From assembly GCF_001707825.1 (NCBI RefSeq), contig NZ_LYBM01000006.1, positions 81,045 through 145,044 of the forward strand: DNA of 64,000 nt. The letters are read 5' to 3'. Positions 8,400 through 18,543 of the stretch are shown piece after piece (position 1 is the stretch's first letter; each line of letters starts with the position of its first letter). This DNA comes from Veronia pacifica. Lineage in GTDB: Bacteria; Pseudomonadota; Gammaproteobacteria; Enterobacterales; Vibrionaceae. The notes beneath the pieces were generated by a model. The model had not been told where the DNA came from and ran no database searches. It saw only the letters and a program-made list of their open reading frames with translations. A program made the translations under genes and the position numbers.

Positions 8400-9410
8400 T
8401 TATTTCGCAGCTGCTGCTGTTTCAGCCTCAACGAGAGAGAAGAGTTCACTACCCACTCTTTCTTTTACTGAGTCTGCAACATCAGCAGTTTTTGAACGAA
8501 GTTCAGCGGCAAATTTTGGAGATACCGGGGTGTATACCATGCCTTCAGCTTTCAATTTGCCCAGCGCTGCAGCGTCTTGCTTGGCGGCGAGGTCTCTTTG
8601 ATAAGCCACCGCAGTTGCCATTGCATCTTTAACGGCTTTTTGATGCTCAGGGCTGAGTGCTGCCAGACGCTTGGTATTCGCGACGACTGAAATGAAATCG
8701 AAGAAGTGGCCTGTGTTAGAAACATGCTTTTGCACTTCTGGATATCTTGCGACATGGATGATGGCAAATGGGTTTTCCTGACCATCAATTACACCTTGCT
8801 CGAGAGCGGAATATAACTCTTTAACATCCATTGCTACCGGGTTTGCACCGAGTGCACGGAAGGTTGCAAGGTGTGTTTCGTTTGGCTGAAGTCTAATTTT
8901 GAGCCCTTTCATATCGGCTACAGAGTTGATGGCACGCTCGTTATTGGTTAGCTGTCGGAAACCGAGCTCCATATAACCAAGTGAAACGAGATTTTCTTTT
9001 TCTAGGTAACCATCAAGTTTGTCGCCCACTGGACCGTCAACGACTTTGAATGCAGACTCGCGATTAGGAAACTGGAAAGGTAGACCAATAACTTCTAACT
9101 CTGGAATGGTACGGGTAAGGTATGCCGTTCCTACCCAGATTAACTCCACTGCGCCGATCCTAACAGCCTGAACATTTTCTGCGGCACCGCCAAGTTGTTG
9201 AGCAGGAAAGATGTCCACTTCCAGATCACCGTTGGTGAGTTTTTGCACTTCATCCTTAAAAACTTGCATTGCTTTACTGGATGAATGCTCAGTGGCAAAG
9301 TTTCCCGCTACACGTATTTTTTCCGCTTGTACATTAAACGCACTGATAGAGAATGCTGCACCGACAATGCCACTCAGTAGCATTTTTATGGTCTTATTCC
9401 GTGATATCAT
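8400..9410 (-). CDS. TRAP transporter substrate-binding protein (DctP family)
   Basis: A 336-residue periplasmic protein. The start at 9410 is chosen because AAGGAG lies 7 bases upstream; the in-frame ATG at 9437 would add a non-signal-like extension. A signal peptide (about residues 1-30, ending ...FNVQA) is followed by KIRVAGNFATEHSSSKAMQVF. Family landmarks are FPAQQLGG, GLKIRLQPNETH with the carboxylate-binding arginine region, and LYSALEQGVIDGQENPF. It delivers an organic acid to the DctQM pair. The adjacent uraD gene suggests a ureide, purine-derived or related acid as ligand, but that is only context. Confidence 0.93.
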   Translation of the reverse strand: MISRNKTIKMLLSGIVGAAFSISAFNVQAEKIRVAGNFATEHSSSKAMQVFKDEVQKLTNGDLEVDIFPAQQLGGAAENVQAVRIGAVELIWVGTAYLTRTIPELEVIGLPFQFPNRESAFKVVDGPVGDKLDGYLEKENLVSLGYMELGFRQLTNNERAINSVADMKGLKIRLQPNETHLATFRALGANPVAMDVKELYSALEQGVIDGQENPFAIIHVARYPEVQKHVSNTGHFFDFISVVANTKRLAALSPEHQKAVKDAMATAVAYQRDLAAKQDAAALGKLKAEGMVYTPVSPKFAAELRSKTADVADSVKERVGSELFSLVEAETAAAAK

Positions 9411-9469
9411 GGTTTGACTCCTTGTTGCGTTACTCATTGTGACGTTAATTTCATTCTTTCAAGCGTGAC

Positions 9470-9979
9470 TTATTCCTCAAACTGCTCGGCACGCCCCTGA
9501 ACGACCTGCATTATTTCTCTTGTTGCATTTTCCACTTCCAGCTCACGACTGTTTGTTAGACGTTGTTCAAATTCGTCAAAAACAGTCAGTAAACTGGCCT
9601 GTAGCCTGAGAGCAATAATGAAAGGAAAACCGAACCTCTCACGGTACTCTACGTTCATCGATTTAAGCTTTGACAGCTGATCTTTTTGCAGCGATAACAG
9701 CCCGAGTCTTCCTTGCTCTCCGGTTGATGCCTCAGTCATGGTGCCTTCTTGCGCCTCCATGCCTGCCAACTCTGGGTGAGCGTTAAAGAAGCTGACTAGC
9801 TCGTGTTCCGGCAAGCTGCGAATGACATTTTCTATTGCTTCGCACATTGCATCGATAGAAACGAATGGCCGATCGTTCGCTGCTGACTTCACAATCCAAC
9901 TCGCGTTCTCAACTAAGTTTCCCGCTAGCTGAACGAAATCCTCTTCACTGAGATCATTGAGTTCTGTTAAATGCGTCAT
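9470..9979 (-). CDS. uraD: 2-oxo-4-hydroxy-4-carboxy-5-ureidoimidazoline (OHCU) decarboxylase
   Basis: 169 residues, the usual length for this uricase-pathway enzyme, which decarboxylates OHCU to S-allantoin. Diagnostic segments are FFNAHPELAG (the histidine is the catalytic base in the family), TEASTGEQGRLGL with the conserved S/T-x-x-EQ, and EYRERFGFPFIIALR. It lies upstream of, and on the same strand as, the TRAP operon with a gap of about 60 bases, so it is probably its first gene. No uricase, HIU hydrolase or allantoinase is visible here. The assignment is firm; the physiological link to the transporter is inferred. Confidence 0.88.
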   Translation of the reverse strand: MTHLTELNDLSEEDFVQLAGNLVENASWIVKSAANDRPFVSIDAMCEAIENVIRSLPEHELVSFFNAHPELAGMEAQEGTMTEASTGEQGRLGLLSLQKDQLSKLKSMNVEYRERFGFPFIIALRLQASLLTVFDEFEQRLTNSRELEVENATREIMQVVQGRAEQFEE

Positions 9980-10128
9980 TATTCAGTGAAACCTTAATTA
10001 CAATATTAGCGTTCAGGCTAACATGTACTCAGCAAACTAAAAATTTCAATAAACTCAGCTCTTCGTACTAAAATTTAGAATGCACATTTTGTTAGATAGT
10101 CAATCGTTTAAAACAAAAAGGTGAAAAA

Positions 10129-11061
10129 ATGCCAATTTCTTTATTACCTAATTCATTAAGATATGTTGAAGCGGTAGCTAAAAATGGATCAATTCAAGCG
10201 GCTGCAAGAGCAATCCCAATATCAGCGTCAGCCATTAACCGGCAGATCCTTTTACTTGAGGAAGCCGTGGGTGTTCAGCTCTTCGAGAGACATGCATCTG
10301 GAATGACATTGACTCAGGCGGGTGAAATGCTCGTTGTCTTGGCACGAAAGTGGCAAAACGAAGGTAATGACCTCTGGTCTGAATTGAAGAAGATGCAGGG
10401 CATTGATTCAGGACGACTGAAAATTGCGGTGATGGATAGCATGGTTAATTGCTTTTTGCCTGAATTTGCGAACAAAGTTGCAACTAAATATCCGATGGTA
10501 CAAATAGATTTAGAGGTAATGACACCTACTGACGCTATCGATTCCATTGAGTCGGGCAATATGGATATCGCGATGGCATTCAATGTCCGCCCACATCGAA
10601 ATATTGAGATCATGTGGACAGAGCAGTTGCCATTTGGCTGTGTTGTAGCGCCATCCCATCCTCTGGCCAACCATTCCAGTCTCGAATTTGATGAGATAAC
10701 GGCGTATCCTTTGGTTCTTCAAAGCCACGCGCTTGCTATTCGTCATAAGCTTGAATTGGATCATGACTGGGTGATTCATGAGAGTCATCAACCATTAATC
10801 ACCAACTCACTTCAATTCATCAAAGTCATGGTACGACAGGGCAATCATGTTGCTATTACTTCAGAGCTGGATGTTGCGAAAGAGGTCATAGATGGCTCAA
10901 TTATCTTTATACCCATCAGAGATGCGGCATCATCGCAGCGTGTTTCCCTCGTTAAAGCAGAATCAAGAAGTTTGTCCCGTGTTGCTCAATCTATCTCGAC
11001 ATTATTTATTGATACTATTGTCACTTCTCTTAGCGAAGCGCGACAGACAAATAGACAATGA
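10129..11061 (+). CDS. LysR-family transcriptional regulator
   Basis: 310 residues with an N-terminal winged helix (LRYVEAVAKNGSIQAAARAIPISASAINRQI, about residues 9-40) and a C-terminal periplasmic-binding-like effector domain (from about residue 92). A ribosome site AAAGGTG precedes the ATG. It is divergent from uraD and the TRAP operon across a 149-base AT-rich gap, the classic arrangement for a LysR protein controlling its neighbour. The effector is probably the transported compound or a derivative, which is inference. Confidence 0.92.
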   Translation: MPISLLPNSLRYVEAVAKNGSIQAAARAIPISASAINRQILLLEEAVGVQLFERHASGMTLTQAGEMLVVLARKWQNEGNDLWSELKKMQGIDSGRLKIAVMDSMVNCFLPEFANKVATKYPMVQIDLEVMTPTDAIDSIESGNMDIAMAFNVRPHRNIEIMWTEQLPFGCVVAPSHPLANHSSLEFDEITAYPLVLQSHALAIRHKLELDHDWVIHESHQPLITNSLQFIKVMVRQGNHVAITSELDVAKEVIDGSIIFIPIRDAASSQRVSLVKAESRSLSRVAQSISTLFIDTIVTSLSEARQTNRQ

Positions 11062-11606
11062 AAACTCATTGCCTTTCAATGTCTCACTGTCCTTTCGATA
11101 GGAAGAAAAGTCACTTTCCTGTTGTAATCTTTATCCCTGAGAGCGGGATTTTTAGATGGTGACGAGACAATACCCTCGACAACATGTCCCTCCATACTCT
11201 CCAGTCCTGAATGACTGCATAAATGCTATCCCTTTATTGCTGCCTTCACTCGCAAAACCTTTATTGCCCCCAAGTAATAATTGCTTGTCATAGTTAAATT
11301 CAGTACTGCACACTGCAAGAAAGAACATTTTCAACAATGAACTAAAGAGAGGTTTGTCAGGATTCGCGGTAAAACAAGGATGGATCACCTTACAATGGAA
11401 GGTATGTTAACGATGGAGTGGTTTGTAGGAAAGCGATAACTAATAGTCTATTTAGTGTTGGTTTTTTGATAAGACAACATCTGTTTAAGTGCGGTTTCTC
11501 CTCATAATATCTACAAATGCAAAGACGGAATGTCTTCGGTTTTATCGGCTGACGCTCTGCATTCCTTGGTGGCTGGGTAATAAAAGATGATCGAAAGGAT
11601 AAAAAA
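11062..11606. other. Intergenic, no supported gene
   Basis: About 545 bases between the LysR gene and the MFS gene. A 78-codon minus-strand frame (11152-11388) starts with GTG and lacks a usable ribosome site. I see no terminator, RNA or repeat that I can support. Confidence 0.45.
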
Positions 11607-12785
11607 ATGAATAGGAATGTCTGGTTACTTGCATTATCACAGGCACTTTTAATGTCAGGTAATGTGCTGTTGATTTCGGTTAATGGCCTGATAGGGCAGT
11701 CCTTGTCCCCAAGTCCTGTGTGGGTGACGTTGCCTGTTGCAACGCAATTTGTTGGCATGATGCTGGCAACGATTCCAGCCTCTCTGATAATGGGACGCAT
11801 CGGCAGAAAAAAAGGATTTATTATTGGTAATACTATCGGTATTACTGGCTCCATGATGTGCGTATATGCATTGTATCAGCAGGAATTTTGGCTGTTTTGT
11901 TTTTGTACGCTTTTGCTGGGTATTGGAATTGGATTTGCAACGCTATATCGGTTTGCTGCTGTTGAAGTCAGTGCCCCCGAGGCCAAAAGTCGTGCTATTT
12001 CTATATCAATGGCTGGTGGTGTGATCGCAGCTGTGTTAGGACCTAATATTGCTATTCATAGTAAAAATTGGTTATCAGGCGCTGAGTTTAGCGGAGGGTT
12101 TGCAGCACTGACTATGTTGTACTCTTTCGCGCTGATTATTTTACTTTTTATTCAATTTCCTCCTCTCACACCGAAAGAAGCGCAACCACGCCCGAATAGT
12201 TTTGCTTCCATATTATCTCGTCCGGGATACCTGCTGACAGTGTTTACTGCGCTCGTGGCTTACGCCGTTATGAACCTTTTGATGACAGTGACACCAATTG
12301 CAATGCATAAGCACGGCTTTTCTTTTGAAGCATCAGCGATAGTGATTGAATGGCATGTTTTGGGTATGTTTGCTCCGGCCTTTATCACGGGACATATTAT
12401 TGATCGGGTCGGCACCCGTTTTACCGTACTCATGGGAACCACGTTAATCATTACCTGCACCTTGATAAACATTCAGGGTGCTACCGAGTGGCACTTCCGC
12501 CTGGCTCTTCTTTTACTTGGCGTTGGTTGGAACTTCATGTTCATTGGCGCGACGTCAGCATTGACTGAGTATTACCTTCCTGAGGATAAGGCACAGGCTC
12601 AAGCATTTAACGAGTTTGCTGTATTTGGCTCTGTGACCGTCAGCGCTTTATTGTCCGGTCAATTAGAGTCAACCTTGGGTTGGCAGGTACTCAATCAAGT
12701 AACGTTACCTTTAATGATAGCTGTATTGGTATTCTACTTCTTTAAATCCCGCGTGAAACCCGAATTGGCCTCTCACCAGGGCTGA
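11607..12785 (+). CDS. MFS transporter
   Basis: 392 residues with about 12 hydrophobic segments, the usual major facilitator size. The loop between helices 2 and 3 has the motif A remnant GRIGRKKGF (about residues 64-72), and a related IDRVGTRF loop appears between helices 8 and 9, as expected for the duplicated fold. AAAGGAT stands upstream of the start. It is probably a proton-coupled drug or metabolite exporter or importer; nothing in the context identifies the substrate. It appears to be a single-gene unit ending in a hairpin terminator. Confidence 0.9.
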   Translation: MNRNVWLLALSQALLMSGNVLLISVNGLIGQSLSPSPVWVTLPVATQFVGMMLATIPASLIMGRIGRKKGFIIGNTIGITGSMMCVYALYQQEFWLFCFCTLLLGIGIGFATLYRFAAVEVSAPEAKSRAISISMAGGVIAAVLGPNIAIHSKNWLSGAEFSGGFAALTMLYSFALIILLFIQFPPLTPKEAQPRPNSFASILSRPGYLLTVFTALVAYAVMNLLMTVTPIAMHKHGFSFEASAIVIEWHVLGMFAPAFITGHIIDRVGTRFTVLMGTTLIITCTLINIQGATEWHFRLALLLLGVGWNFMFIGATSALTEYYLPEDKAQAQAFNEFAVFGSVTVSALLSGQLESTLGWQVLNQVTLPLMIAVLVFYFFKSRVKPELASHQG

Positions 12786-13345
12786 ATTCAGTTAAAAAAT
12801 GAAACTGCAGAAGCCAAAGCTGTAGTTTCATTTTCATGCGATAAATTTGTCATTTTTTGTCAGCGTCCCAACTGACGTTTGCCCAGTCAAAACTATTTCT
12901 CTTGTTGTTATTTACCCAGTTCTGAACATTTCTCCTGCTTCGTGCAGATAAAATTTTCTTGGCATATTGATTGATCACAATATCAATAAATTATTTACAA
13001 TTTTGTTGACTTTTTTTATTGATTTATTCCGCATTTTATCCGTAAATATGTTGATTTTTTATTGGGTTAATTTTGTCAGTAATAATCTGTCGGCATGTAT
13101 TTAAACAAACTCAAAGCGCCAAAAAAATAGACTAACTCTACCTCAGTGTATAAAGAGCCAAGATGCATATTCCCAATATTTAATCAAATGTAAGGAGGGT
13201 GAGTTTGGTATAAAAAAGTTTACAGAGCTCAAATGAAGATTAAATACAGTATTATTTGCTGTGTTTTAAACATTAATGTTGCCATAAAGCTGCGAAGTAA
13301 GATTGATATGGCAAACGCATAACAATAAATATTGGAGTGATCACA
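12786..13345. other. Intergenic upstream of the RND operon
   Basis: About 560 bases. The first 50 hold the MFS terminator. The rest is AT-rich with several poly-A/T tracts around 13000-13150 and should contain the RND operon promoter, but no defined operator is recognisable. Confidence 0.45.
12799..12835 (+). terminator. Hairpin terminator after the MFS gene
   Basis: A 12-bp stem ATGAAACTGCAG/CTGTAGTTTCAT (one G-U pair) with a 9-base loop (12811-12819), followed by TTTC. The U-tract is short, so moderate strength. Confidence 0.65.
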
Positions 13346-14383
13346 ATGGAACGTTCACCGCTTTTAGTGATCTCGCTTGCTGTCCCGTTATTTATCCCCA
13401 TGTTAAGCCATGCCGAGACATCGGACTCTCAACCTGCAAGGCTTGCAAAAATCATGACGGTATCAGTAAGTGGAGAAGCGGAAAACCGGGTATTACCTGC
13501 ATTGGTGACGGCAGATGACAGCGCCACGCTTGCGTTTCGTCTCCCCGGTCAGTTGGTTGATATGTCAGTTGAAGCTGGTATGACAGTTCAGGCAGGCCAG
13601 ACGCTGGCAAAGATAGATAAGCGTGAAATCTCGTTACAACTCGCGAAAGCAAACGCGTCATACGCATTGTCAAAGGTGCAGTACGAGCGATTAGCACGTT
13701 TGCGAAAAAGCCGTGTTGTGTCTGAGAGTAAGTATGATGAGGCCAAGTCAAATCTTGAGGCTGCCAGTGTTCAACGAGAACAGGCAAAAACAAATCTCGG
13801 ATATACTTCTTTGAAGGCCCCTTACTCTGGTCTCATATCACTTCGTTACAAATCCAATTTTGAATTTGTCGGAGCTAACGAACCTATCATGAACATCCAG
13901 ACCTACGACGTAGTAAACGTCACCTTTCAGGTGCCGGAGCGATTGGGTAGTCGCTTGGCAAACCGGGAACCTAGACCTGTTGAGGTGAGTTTTGATACTT
14001 ATCCTGATCAGTTTTTTCTCGCCACGCTGAAGGAAGTGGATACTTCTGCAGATGCGAAGACAGGCAGCTACAACGTTACGCTTACTCTGGACAGGCCCGA
14101 AAACATTAATGTTTTACCGGGCATGGCTGCTCAAGTATCAATTGAGGTCGGCGTAAGTGAGAGTTCAATGTTACCGAATAGTGCCTTATTGACTCAGGAC
14201 GGAAAGACCTACGTCTGGCGTGTTGGTAAGGGGGGCGTTGTCAGCCAAACTGAGATTGAATTGACACCAGAAGGCCGCATTATGTCAGGTCTCAAAGACG
14301 GTGACCAAGTAGTAACTAATGGCATTGCTGTGCTGAATGAAGGAGACAAGGTGATCCCTTGGATTAAGGAGCGCGGTATATGA
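13346..14383 (+). CDS. RND efflux periplasmic adaptor (membrane fusion protein) 1
   Basis: 345 residues. The ATG at 13346 has GGAG 8 bases upstream; an in-frame GTG at 13337 overlaps that ribosome site and is disfavoured. A signal peptide ends ...PMLSHA. Then come the HlyD-type half-lipoyl domain (GQLVDMSVEAGMTVQAGQTLAKID), a coiled-coil hairpin (about residues 95-150) and the second half (LKAPYSGLISLRY). The adaptor bridges the inner-membrane pump and an outer-membrane channel. It overlaps the next adaptor gene by four bases (ATGA), so translation is coupled. Confidence 0.92.
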   Translation: MERSPLLVISLAVPLFIPMLSHAETSDSQPARLAKIMTVSVSGEAENRVLPALVTADDSATLAFRLPGQLVDMSVEAGMTVQAGQTLAKIDKREISLQLAKANASYALSKVQYERLARLRKSRVVSESKYDEAKSNLEAASVQREQAKTNLGYTSLKAPYSGLISLRYKSNFEFVGANEPIMNIQTYDVVNVTFQVPERLGSRLANREPRPVEVSFDTYPDQFFLATLKEVDTSADAKTGSYNVTLTLDRPENINVLPGMAAQVSIEVGVSESSMLPNSALLTQDGKTYVWRVGKGGVVSQTEIELTPEGRIMSGLKDGDQVVTNGIAVLNEGDKVIPWIKERGI

Positions 14384-15468
14384 AATCTTTAACGTCTATT
14401 TCACTGATTGCTCTTTCATTACTGCTTGTAACGGGTTGTGATGAAGTCCAGCAACAGACAGCCAAATTACCGCCGTTAGTTGATGTGGTCACGGTGGGCA
14501 GTAACAACCAGACTGGCAATGCCGAGTTTACCGCCGTTGCTGCTGCCTCCGACCTCACGCGTTTATCTTTTCAGGTCAACGGAAAAATTGACAAAATCAA
14601 TGTCAAATCTGGTGAGTTTGTAAAAAAAGGTACTTTGCTGGCCACGCTGGATCCAAGAGACTTGAAGCTAAAAGTGAACGACGCTAAGTCGCGCTATGAT
14701 TTGGCTAAACGCCAATACGATCGGGCCCGAAAGCTCCGGGGAACGGGAGCGTTACCAAAATCACAGGTTGATGAAATAAAGGCCAATCGTGATGTTGCCA
14801 GAGCAGATTATGATCTCGCCCTACTGAGGTTGAGCTTCACCTCTCTTACTGCGCCTTTTGATGGCATCGTTTCTAAGATATCTGTCGAGCCTTTCGAGAC
14901 CATCGGTGGCGGTGCGCCTATTCTCACTATGCACGATGTCCGTCATATTGATTTCAAGCTGAAAGTCGCAGATCAGATTTATATTCTCCAAGACGGTCGC
15001 CCCACTGAAGCTGTGATGAAAACTATCAACCCAAGAGTGGTATTGGAAAATGGTGAGGAGTATCCACTTACACTGAAAGCCAATACAGGGGAGCCTGATC
15101 CCTCCACGGGTGCTTTTATGGTGACCCTCACTATGCCAATGCCGAAAGACACCTTGGTGTTGGACGGGATGAGTGTGAAAGTTAAAACAAACTCTGAGGC
15201 CGTTTTTGCCAGCCCAATCAGTGATAACGTCCCCATTGAAGCCATTTTCAACGGAGATGGCGACAGCCTTTCACCTGATCAGAACTATGTTTGGGTTGTT
15301 GGCAATGATTTGCGTGTCAGTAAAAGACAAGTCGAAATCAGTACTCAGTCCTTTAAAAATATCCGTGTCATTGGTGGACTTAAACCCGGTGAACGTGTGG
15401 TTGTAAAAGGAGTAAATAAGGTGATGAACGGGCAACAGGTCAGACTGGCTGAGGGCAACGAGTCATGA
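14380..15468 (+). CDS. RND efflux periplasmic adaptor 2 (lipoprotein)
   Basis: 362 residues. The N-terminus is a lipoprotein signal with lipobox LVTGC, so the mature protein should be anchored to the inner membrane through a lipidated cysteine. The lipoyl halves are FQVNGKIDKINVKSGEFVKKG and LTAPFDGIVSKISV, with a helical hairpin between. Paired adaptors feeding a single pump are the arrangement of Pseudomonas aeruginosa TriA/TriB, where both are needed. It overlaps its neighbours by ATGA on both sides, giving a tight three-gene operon. Confidence 0.92.
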   Translation: MKSLTSISLIALSLLLVTGCDEVQQQTAKLPPLVDVVTVGSNNQTGNAEFTAVAAASDLTRLSFQVNGKIDKINVKSGEFVKKGTLLATLDPRDLKLKVNDAKSRYDLAKRQYDRARKLRGTGALPKSQVDEIKANRDVARADYDLALLRLSFTSLTAPFDGIVSKISVEPFETIGGGAPILTMHDVRHIDFKLKVADQIYILQDGRPTEAVMKTINPRVVLENGEEYPLTLKANTGEPDPSTGAFMVTLTMPMPKDTLVLDGMSVKVKTNSEAVFASPISDNVPIEAIFNGDGDSLSPDQNYVWVVGNDLRVSKRQVEISTQSFKNIRVIGGLKPGERVVVKGVNKVMNGQQVRLAEGNES

Positions 15469-18400
15469 ATAACAATATCGCCACGTATTTTATAAACAAC
15501 AAAATCATCTCATGGATGCTCGCTCTATTGTTTCTTGTTGGTGGTACCCTCTCATTCCTAGAACTAGGGAGGTTGGAAGACCCAGCGTTCACGGTGAAAG
15601 ATGCACAGGTGATAACAAGTTATCCGGGTGCCACACCGCAGGAAGTTGAAGAAGAGGTGACATATCCACTTGAAAAAGCGATTAAACAGTTACCTTATGT
15701 CAAGCGGGTGAAGTCAACGTCAACAGATGATGTCTCTGTCATCAGTGTTTCGATGAGAGAGATCTATGGGCCAAATGAGTTACCTCAGATCTGGGATGAG
15801 CTGAGAAGAAAGGTTAACGATATTCAGGGTTCGCTTCCTCCCGGTGTCGCTAAACCTAAAGTAGTTGACGACTACGGTGATGTTTTTGGCATTTTGATGT
15901 CGATATCTGGCCCTGGCTACAGTTATGCAGATTTAGTGACCTACGTTGACTATCTCAGACGTGAGCTTGAGTTGGTCAAGGGTGTTGCCAAGGTCAATGT
16001 GTCAGGCAATCAGCAGGAGCAGGTGTTCATCGACTTATCGATGAAGAATCTGAGTAATTTGGGGATTGCACCGCAGGCAGTATTCCAACTGTTGAAAACA
16101 CAGAATGAAGTCATCAGTTCTGGTGCTGTAAAGATTGGTGACGAGTACATTCGCTTGCGCCCAACAGGTGATTTTCAGTCTGTTCAGGCTCTGGGTGACT
16201 TGATTATCAGTACTGGTAAGGATGGTGCGATTTTCCTTCGTGATGTGGCAGAGATTCATCGTGGCTATAAAGAAATTCCTTCCAGCATATTGACCTATGA
16301 CAGTGAAACCGCATTGACTCTCGGTATCTCTTTCTCCGGCGGGGTTAATGTGGTTGAAGTGGGCAAACGCATTGATCAGCGTCTGGCAGAACTAGAACCT
16401 CTCAAGCCAATTGGCATTCATACCGGAATGATTTACAACCAGTCTTCTGAAGTAGACGGTTCGGTGAAGGGCTTTGTGCAGAGTCTTGTCGAAGCGATTG
16501 TGATTGTTATTGTTGTACTGCTGATATTCATGGGTATTCGCTCTGGCGTCCTGATTGGTCTGATATTGTTACTGACTGTGTTGGGTACGTTTATCTTCAT
16601 GAAGTATTTAGATATTGAACTGCAACGCATATCACTCGGGGCTTTGGTCATTGCCTTGGGAATGCTGGTAGACAATGCAATTGTGGTTGTTGAAGGCATA
16701 TTAATCGGTATGAAGAAGGGGTTGACCCGGATGCAGGCGGCGGCGGAAATTGTCACTCAGACCAAGTGGCCATTGCTAGGCGCGACAGTGATTGCAATTT
16801 CTGCCTTTGCACCGATAGGTTTGTCTGCGGATGCGACAGGGGAGTACTGCGGGACCTTATTCAGTGTTTTGCTTATTTCACTGATCCTAAGCTGGGTTAC
16901 TGCGATCACCCTGACACCTTTCTTTGCTCATTTGTTTTTCAAAGAAGAAGTTAGCGAGAAAGATGGTGAGAATGAAGATCCATACAAGGGTATGTTATTC
17001 GTTTTATACCGCAAGTTTCTTCAGCTCTGCATGCAGCGTTCACTGGTGACCTGCCTGATATTGGTTGTGGCGCTGGGTGGCGCAGTTGTTGGTTTTGGTA
17101 AGGTTAAGCAGGCGTTTTTCCCATCCTCCACCACACCTATGTTTTTGGTGGATATCATGATGCCGGAAGGGACGGATATCCGTGCTACTGCTGAGAGGGT
17201 GTCTGAGCTTGAAAAATGGATGATGGGCCAACCAAACATTGAATTTGTCACCACGAGTGTTGGAGGCGGTAATCAACGTTTCATTCTGACTTACGCGCCA
17301 GAGAGAGCCAGCTCCTCTTATGGCGAATTGATTGTGCGCACCAAGTCGTATGAGGATGTGGTGCCGACACTTAAGAACGTCAGGAAAGAATTAGAGACCA
17401 ATTATCCAAACGTCCAATTCAAGCTGAAGCGGATTGAACTGGGACCATCTTCAGGCTCGAAAGTTGAAGCGAGAATTGTTGGTTCAGACCCCACAGTGCT
17501 TCGTCGTATTGCCTCTGAAGTCGAGAAGATAATGGCGGCTGAGCCGGACACAGTCAATCTGAGACACGACTGGCGTGAAAGAACAAAAGTCATTCGTCCT
17601 CAGTTTAACGAGAGCCAGGCCAGACGTTACGGCATAAGCAAACAAGATCTCGATGACACACTGCAAATGTGGCTGTCTGGTACCCGTGTTGGGCTTTATC
17701 GTGACGGTACCACGCAAATGCCGATTATTGCCCGTGTACCGGAAGAGGAAAAGCAGGACGATTTGACGATCGGCGAGATGAAGATCTGGAGTCCGGCGCT
17801 TCAGCAATACATCCCATTACGCCAAATTATCTTGGGTTACGAATCGACGTGGCAGGATCCTATTATTGTCCGTCGAGACAGAAAGCGGGTATTGACTGTC
17901 TTTACCGACCCAGATCCTTTTGGTAGCTCAACAGCAGCTTCGTTACAGGCCCGGATTCAACCAAAAGTGGAGGCCATTGACCTTCCTGAGGGGTATAGCA
18001 TTGAGTGGGGTGGGGAGTATGAATCATCCCGTGATGCTCAAGCATCATTGTTTAGTTCAATGCCTATGGGCTACCTGTTTATGTTTTTGGTGACGGTATT
18101 GCTGTTCAACTCGGTGCGGGACGCATTTGTGGTCTGGGCTACCGTGCCTCTGGCAATCATCGGTGTAACGACGGGATTGTTGGGCCTTAGTACACCATTT
18201 GGTTTTATGGCTTTGCTGGGCTTTCTGAGTCTCTCAGGTATGTTAGTTAAAAACGGCATCGTATTGATTGAACAGATCAATATTGAGCTGGAAGCCGGGA
18301 AAGAAAGGTATCAGGCAATCATCGATGCTTCTGTGAGTCGTGTGAGACCCGTTTGCATGGCGGCAATTACTACCATACTGGGAATGGTGCCATTGTTCTC

Positions 18401-18524
18401 TGATGTGTTTTTCAGGCCAATGGCGGTGACTATTATGTTCGGGCTGGGCTTTGCGACCATCCTGACACTGATTGTTGTACCTGTGCTTTACAAAATGGCT
18501 TATCGAGCGAGAGATGTTGGATAA
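15465..18524 (+). CDS. RND efflux transporter permease (AcrB/TriC family)
   Basis: 1019 residues, full length for the HAE-RND pumps. A first transmembrane helix (about 15-32) is followed by a large periplasmic loop, a helix block with GALVIALGMLVDNAIVVVEG (the conserved D-N of helix 4 that carries protons), a second loop and a final helix block. PGATPQEVEEEVTYPLE near residue 55 is typical. It uses the proton gradient to expel substrates from the periplasm. The two upstream adaptors make the set TriABC-like. No outer-membrane factor gene is in the operon, so a TolC/OpmH-like channel elsewhere is probably used. Confidence 0.95.
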   Translation: MNNNIATYFINNKIISWMLALLFLVGGTLSFLELGRLEDPAFTVKDAQVITSYPGATPQEVEEEVTYPLEKAIKQLPYVKRVKSTSTDDVSVISVSMREIYGPNELPQIWDELRRKVNDIQGSLPPGVAKPKVVDDYGDVFGILMSISGPGYSYADLVTYVDYLRRELELVKGVAKVNVSGNQQEQVFIDLSMKNLSNLGIAPQAVFQLLKTQNEVISSGAVKIGDEYIRLRPTGDFQSVQALGDLIISTGKDGAIFLRDVAEIHRGYKEIPSSILTYDSETALTLGISFSGGVNVVEVGKRIDQRLAELEPLKPIGIHTGMIYNQSSEVDGSVKGFVQSLVEAIVIVIVVLLIFMGIRSGVLIGLILLLTVLGTFIFMKYLDIELQRISLGALVIALGMLVDNAIVVVEGILIGMKKGLTRMQAAAEIVTQTKWPLLGATVIAISAFAPIGLSADATGEYCGTLFSVLLISLILSWVTAITLTPFFAHLFFKEEVSEKDGENEDPYKGMLFVLYRKFLQLCMQRSLVTCLILVVALGGAVVGFGKVKQAFFPSSTTPMFLVDIMMPEGTDIRATAERVSELEKWMMGQPNIEFVTTSVGGGNQRFILTYAPERASSSYGELIVRTKSYEDVVPTLKNVRKELETNYPNVQFKLKRIELGPSSGSKVEARIVGSDPTVLRRIASEVEKIMAAEPDTVNLRHDWRERTKVIRPQFNESQARRYGISKQDLDDTLQMWLSGTRVGLYRDGTTQMPIIARVPEEEKQDDLTIGEMKIWSPALQQYIPLRQIILGYESTWQDPIIVRRDRKRVLTVFTDPDPFGSSTAASLQARIQPKVEAIDLPEGYSIEWGGEYESSRDAQASLFSSMPMGYLFMFLVTVLLFNSVRDAFVVWATVPLAIIGVTTGLLGLSTPFGFMALLGFLSLSGMLVKNGIVLIEQINIELEAGKERYQAIIDASVSRVRPVCMAAITTILGMVPLFSDVFFRPMAVTIMFGLGFATILTLIVVPVLYKMAYRARDVG

Positions 18525-18543
18525 TCCTTTCGTGAATAACAAG

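Noticed and set aside
11152..11388. 78-codon minus-strand frame between the LysR and MFS genes
   Set aside because: It begins with GTG, has no usable ribosome site and shows no recognisable domain.
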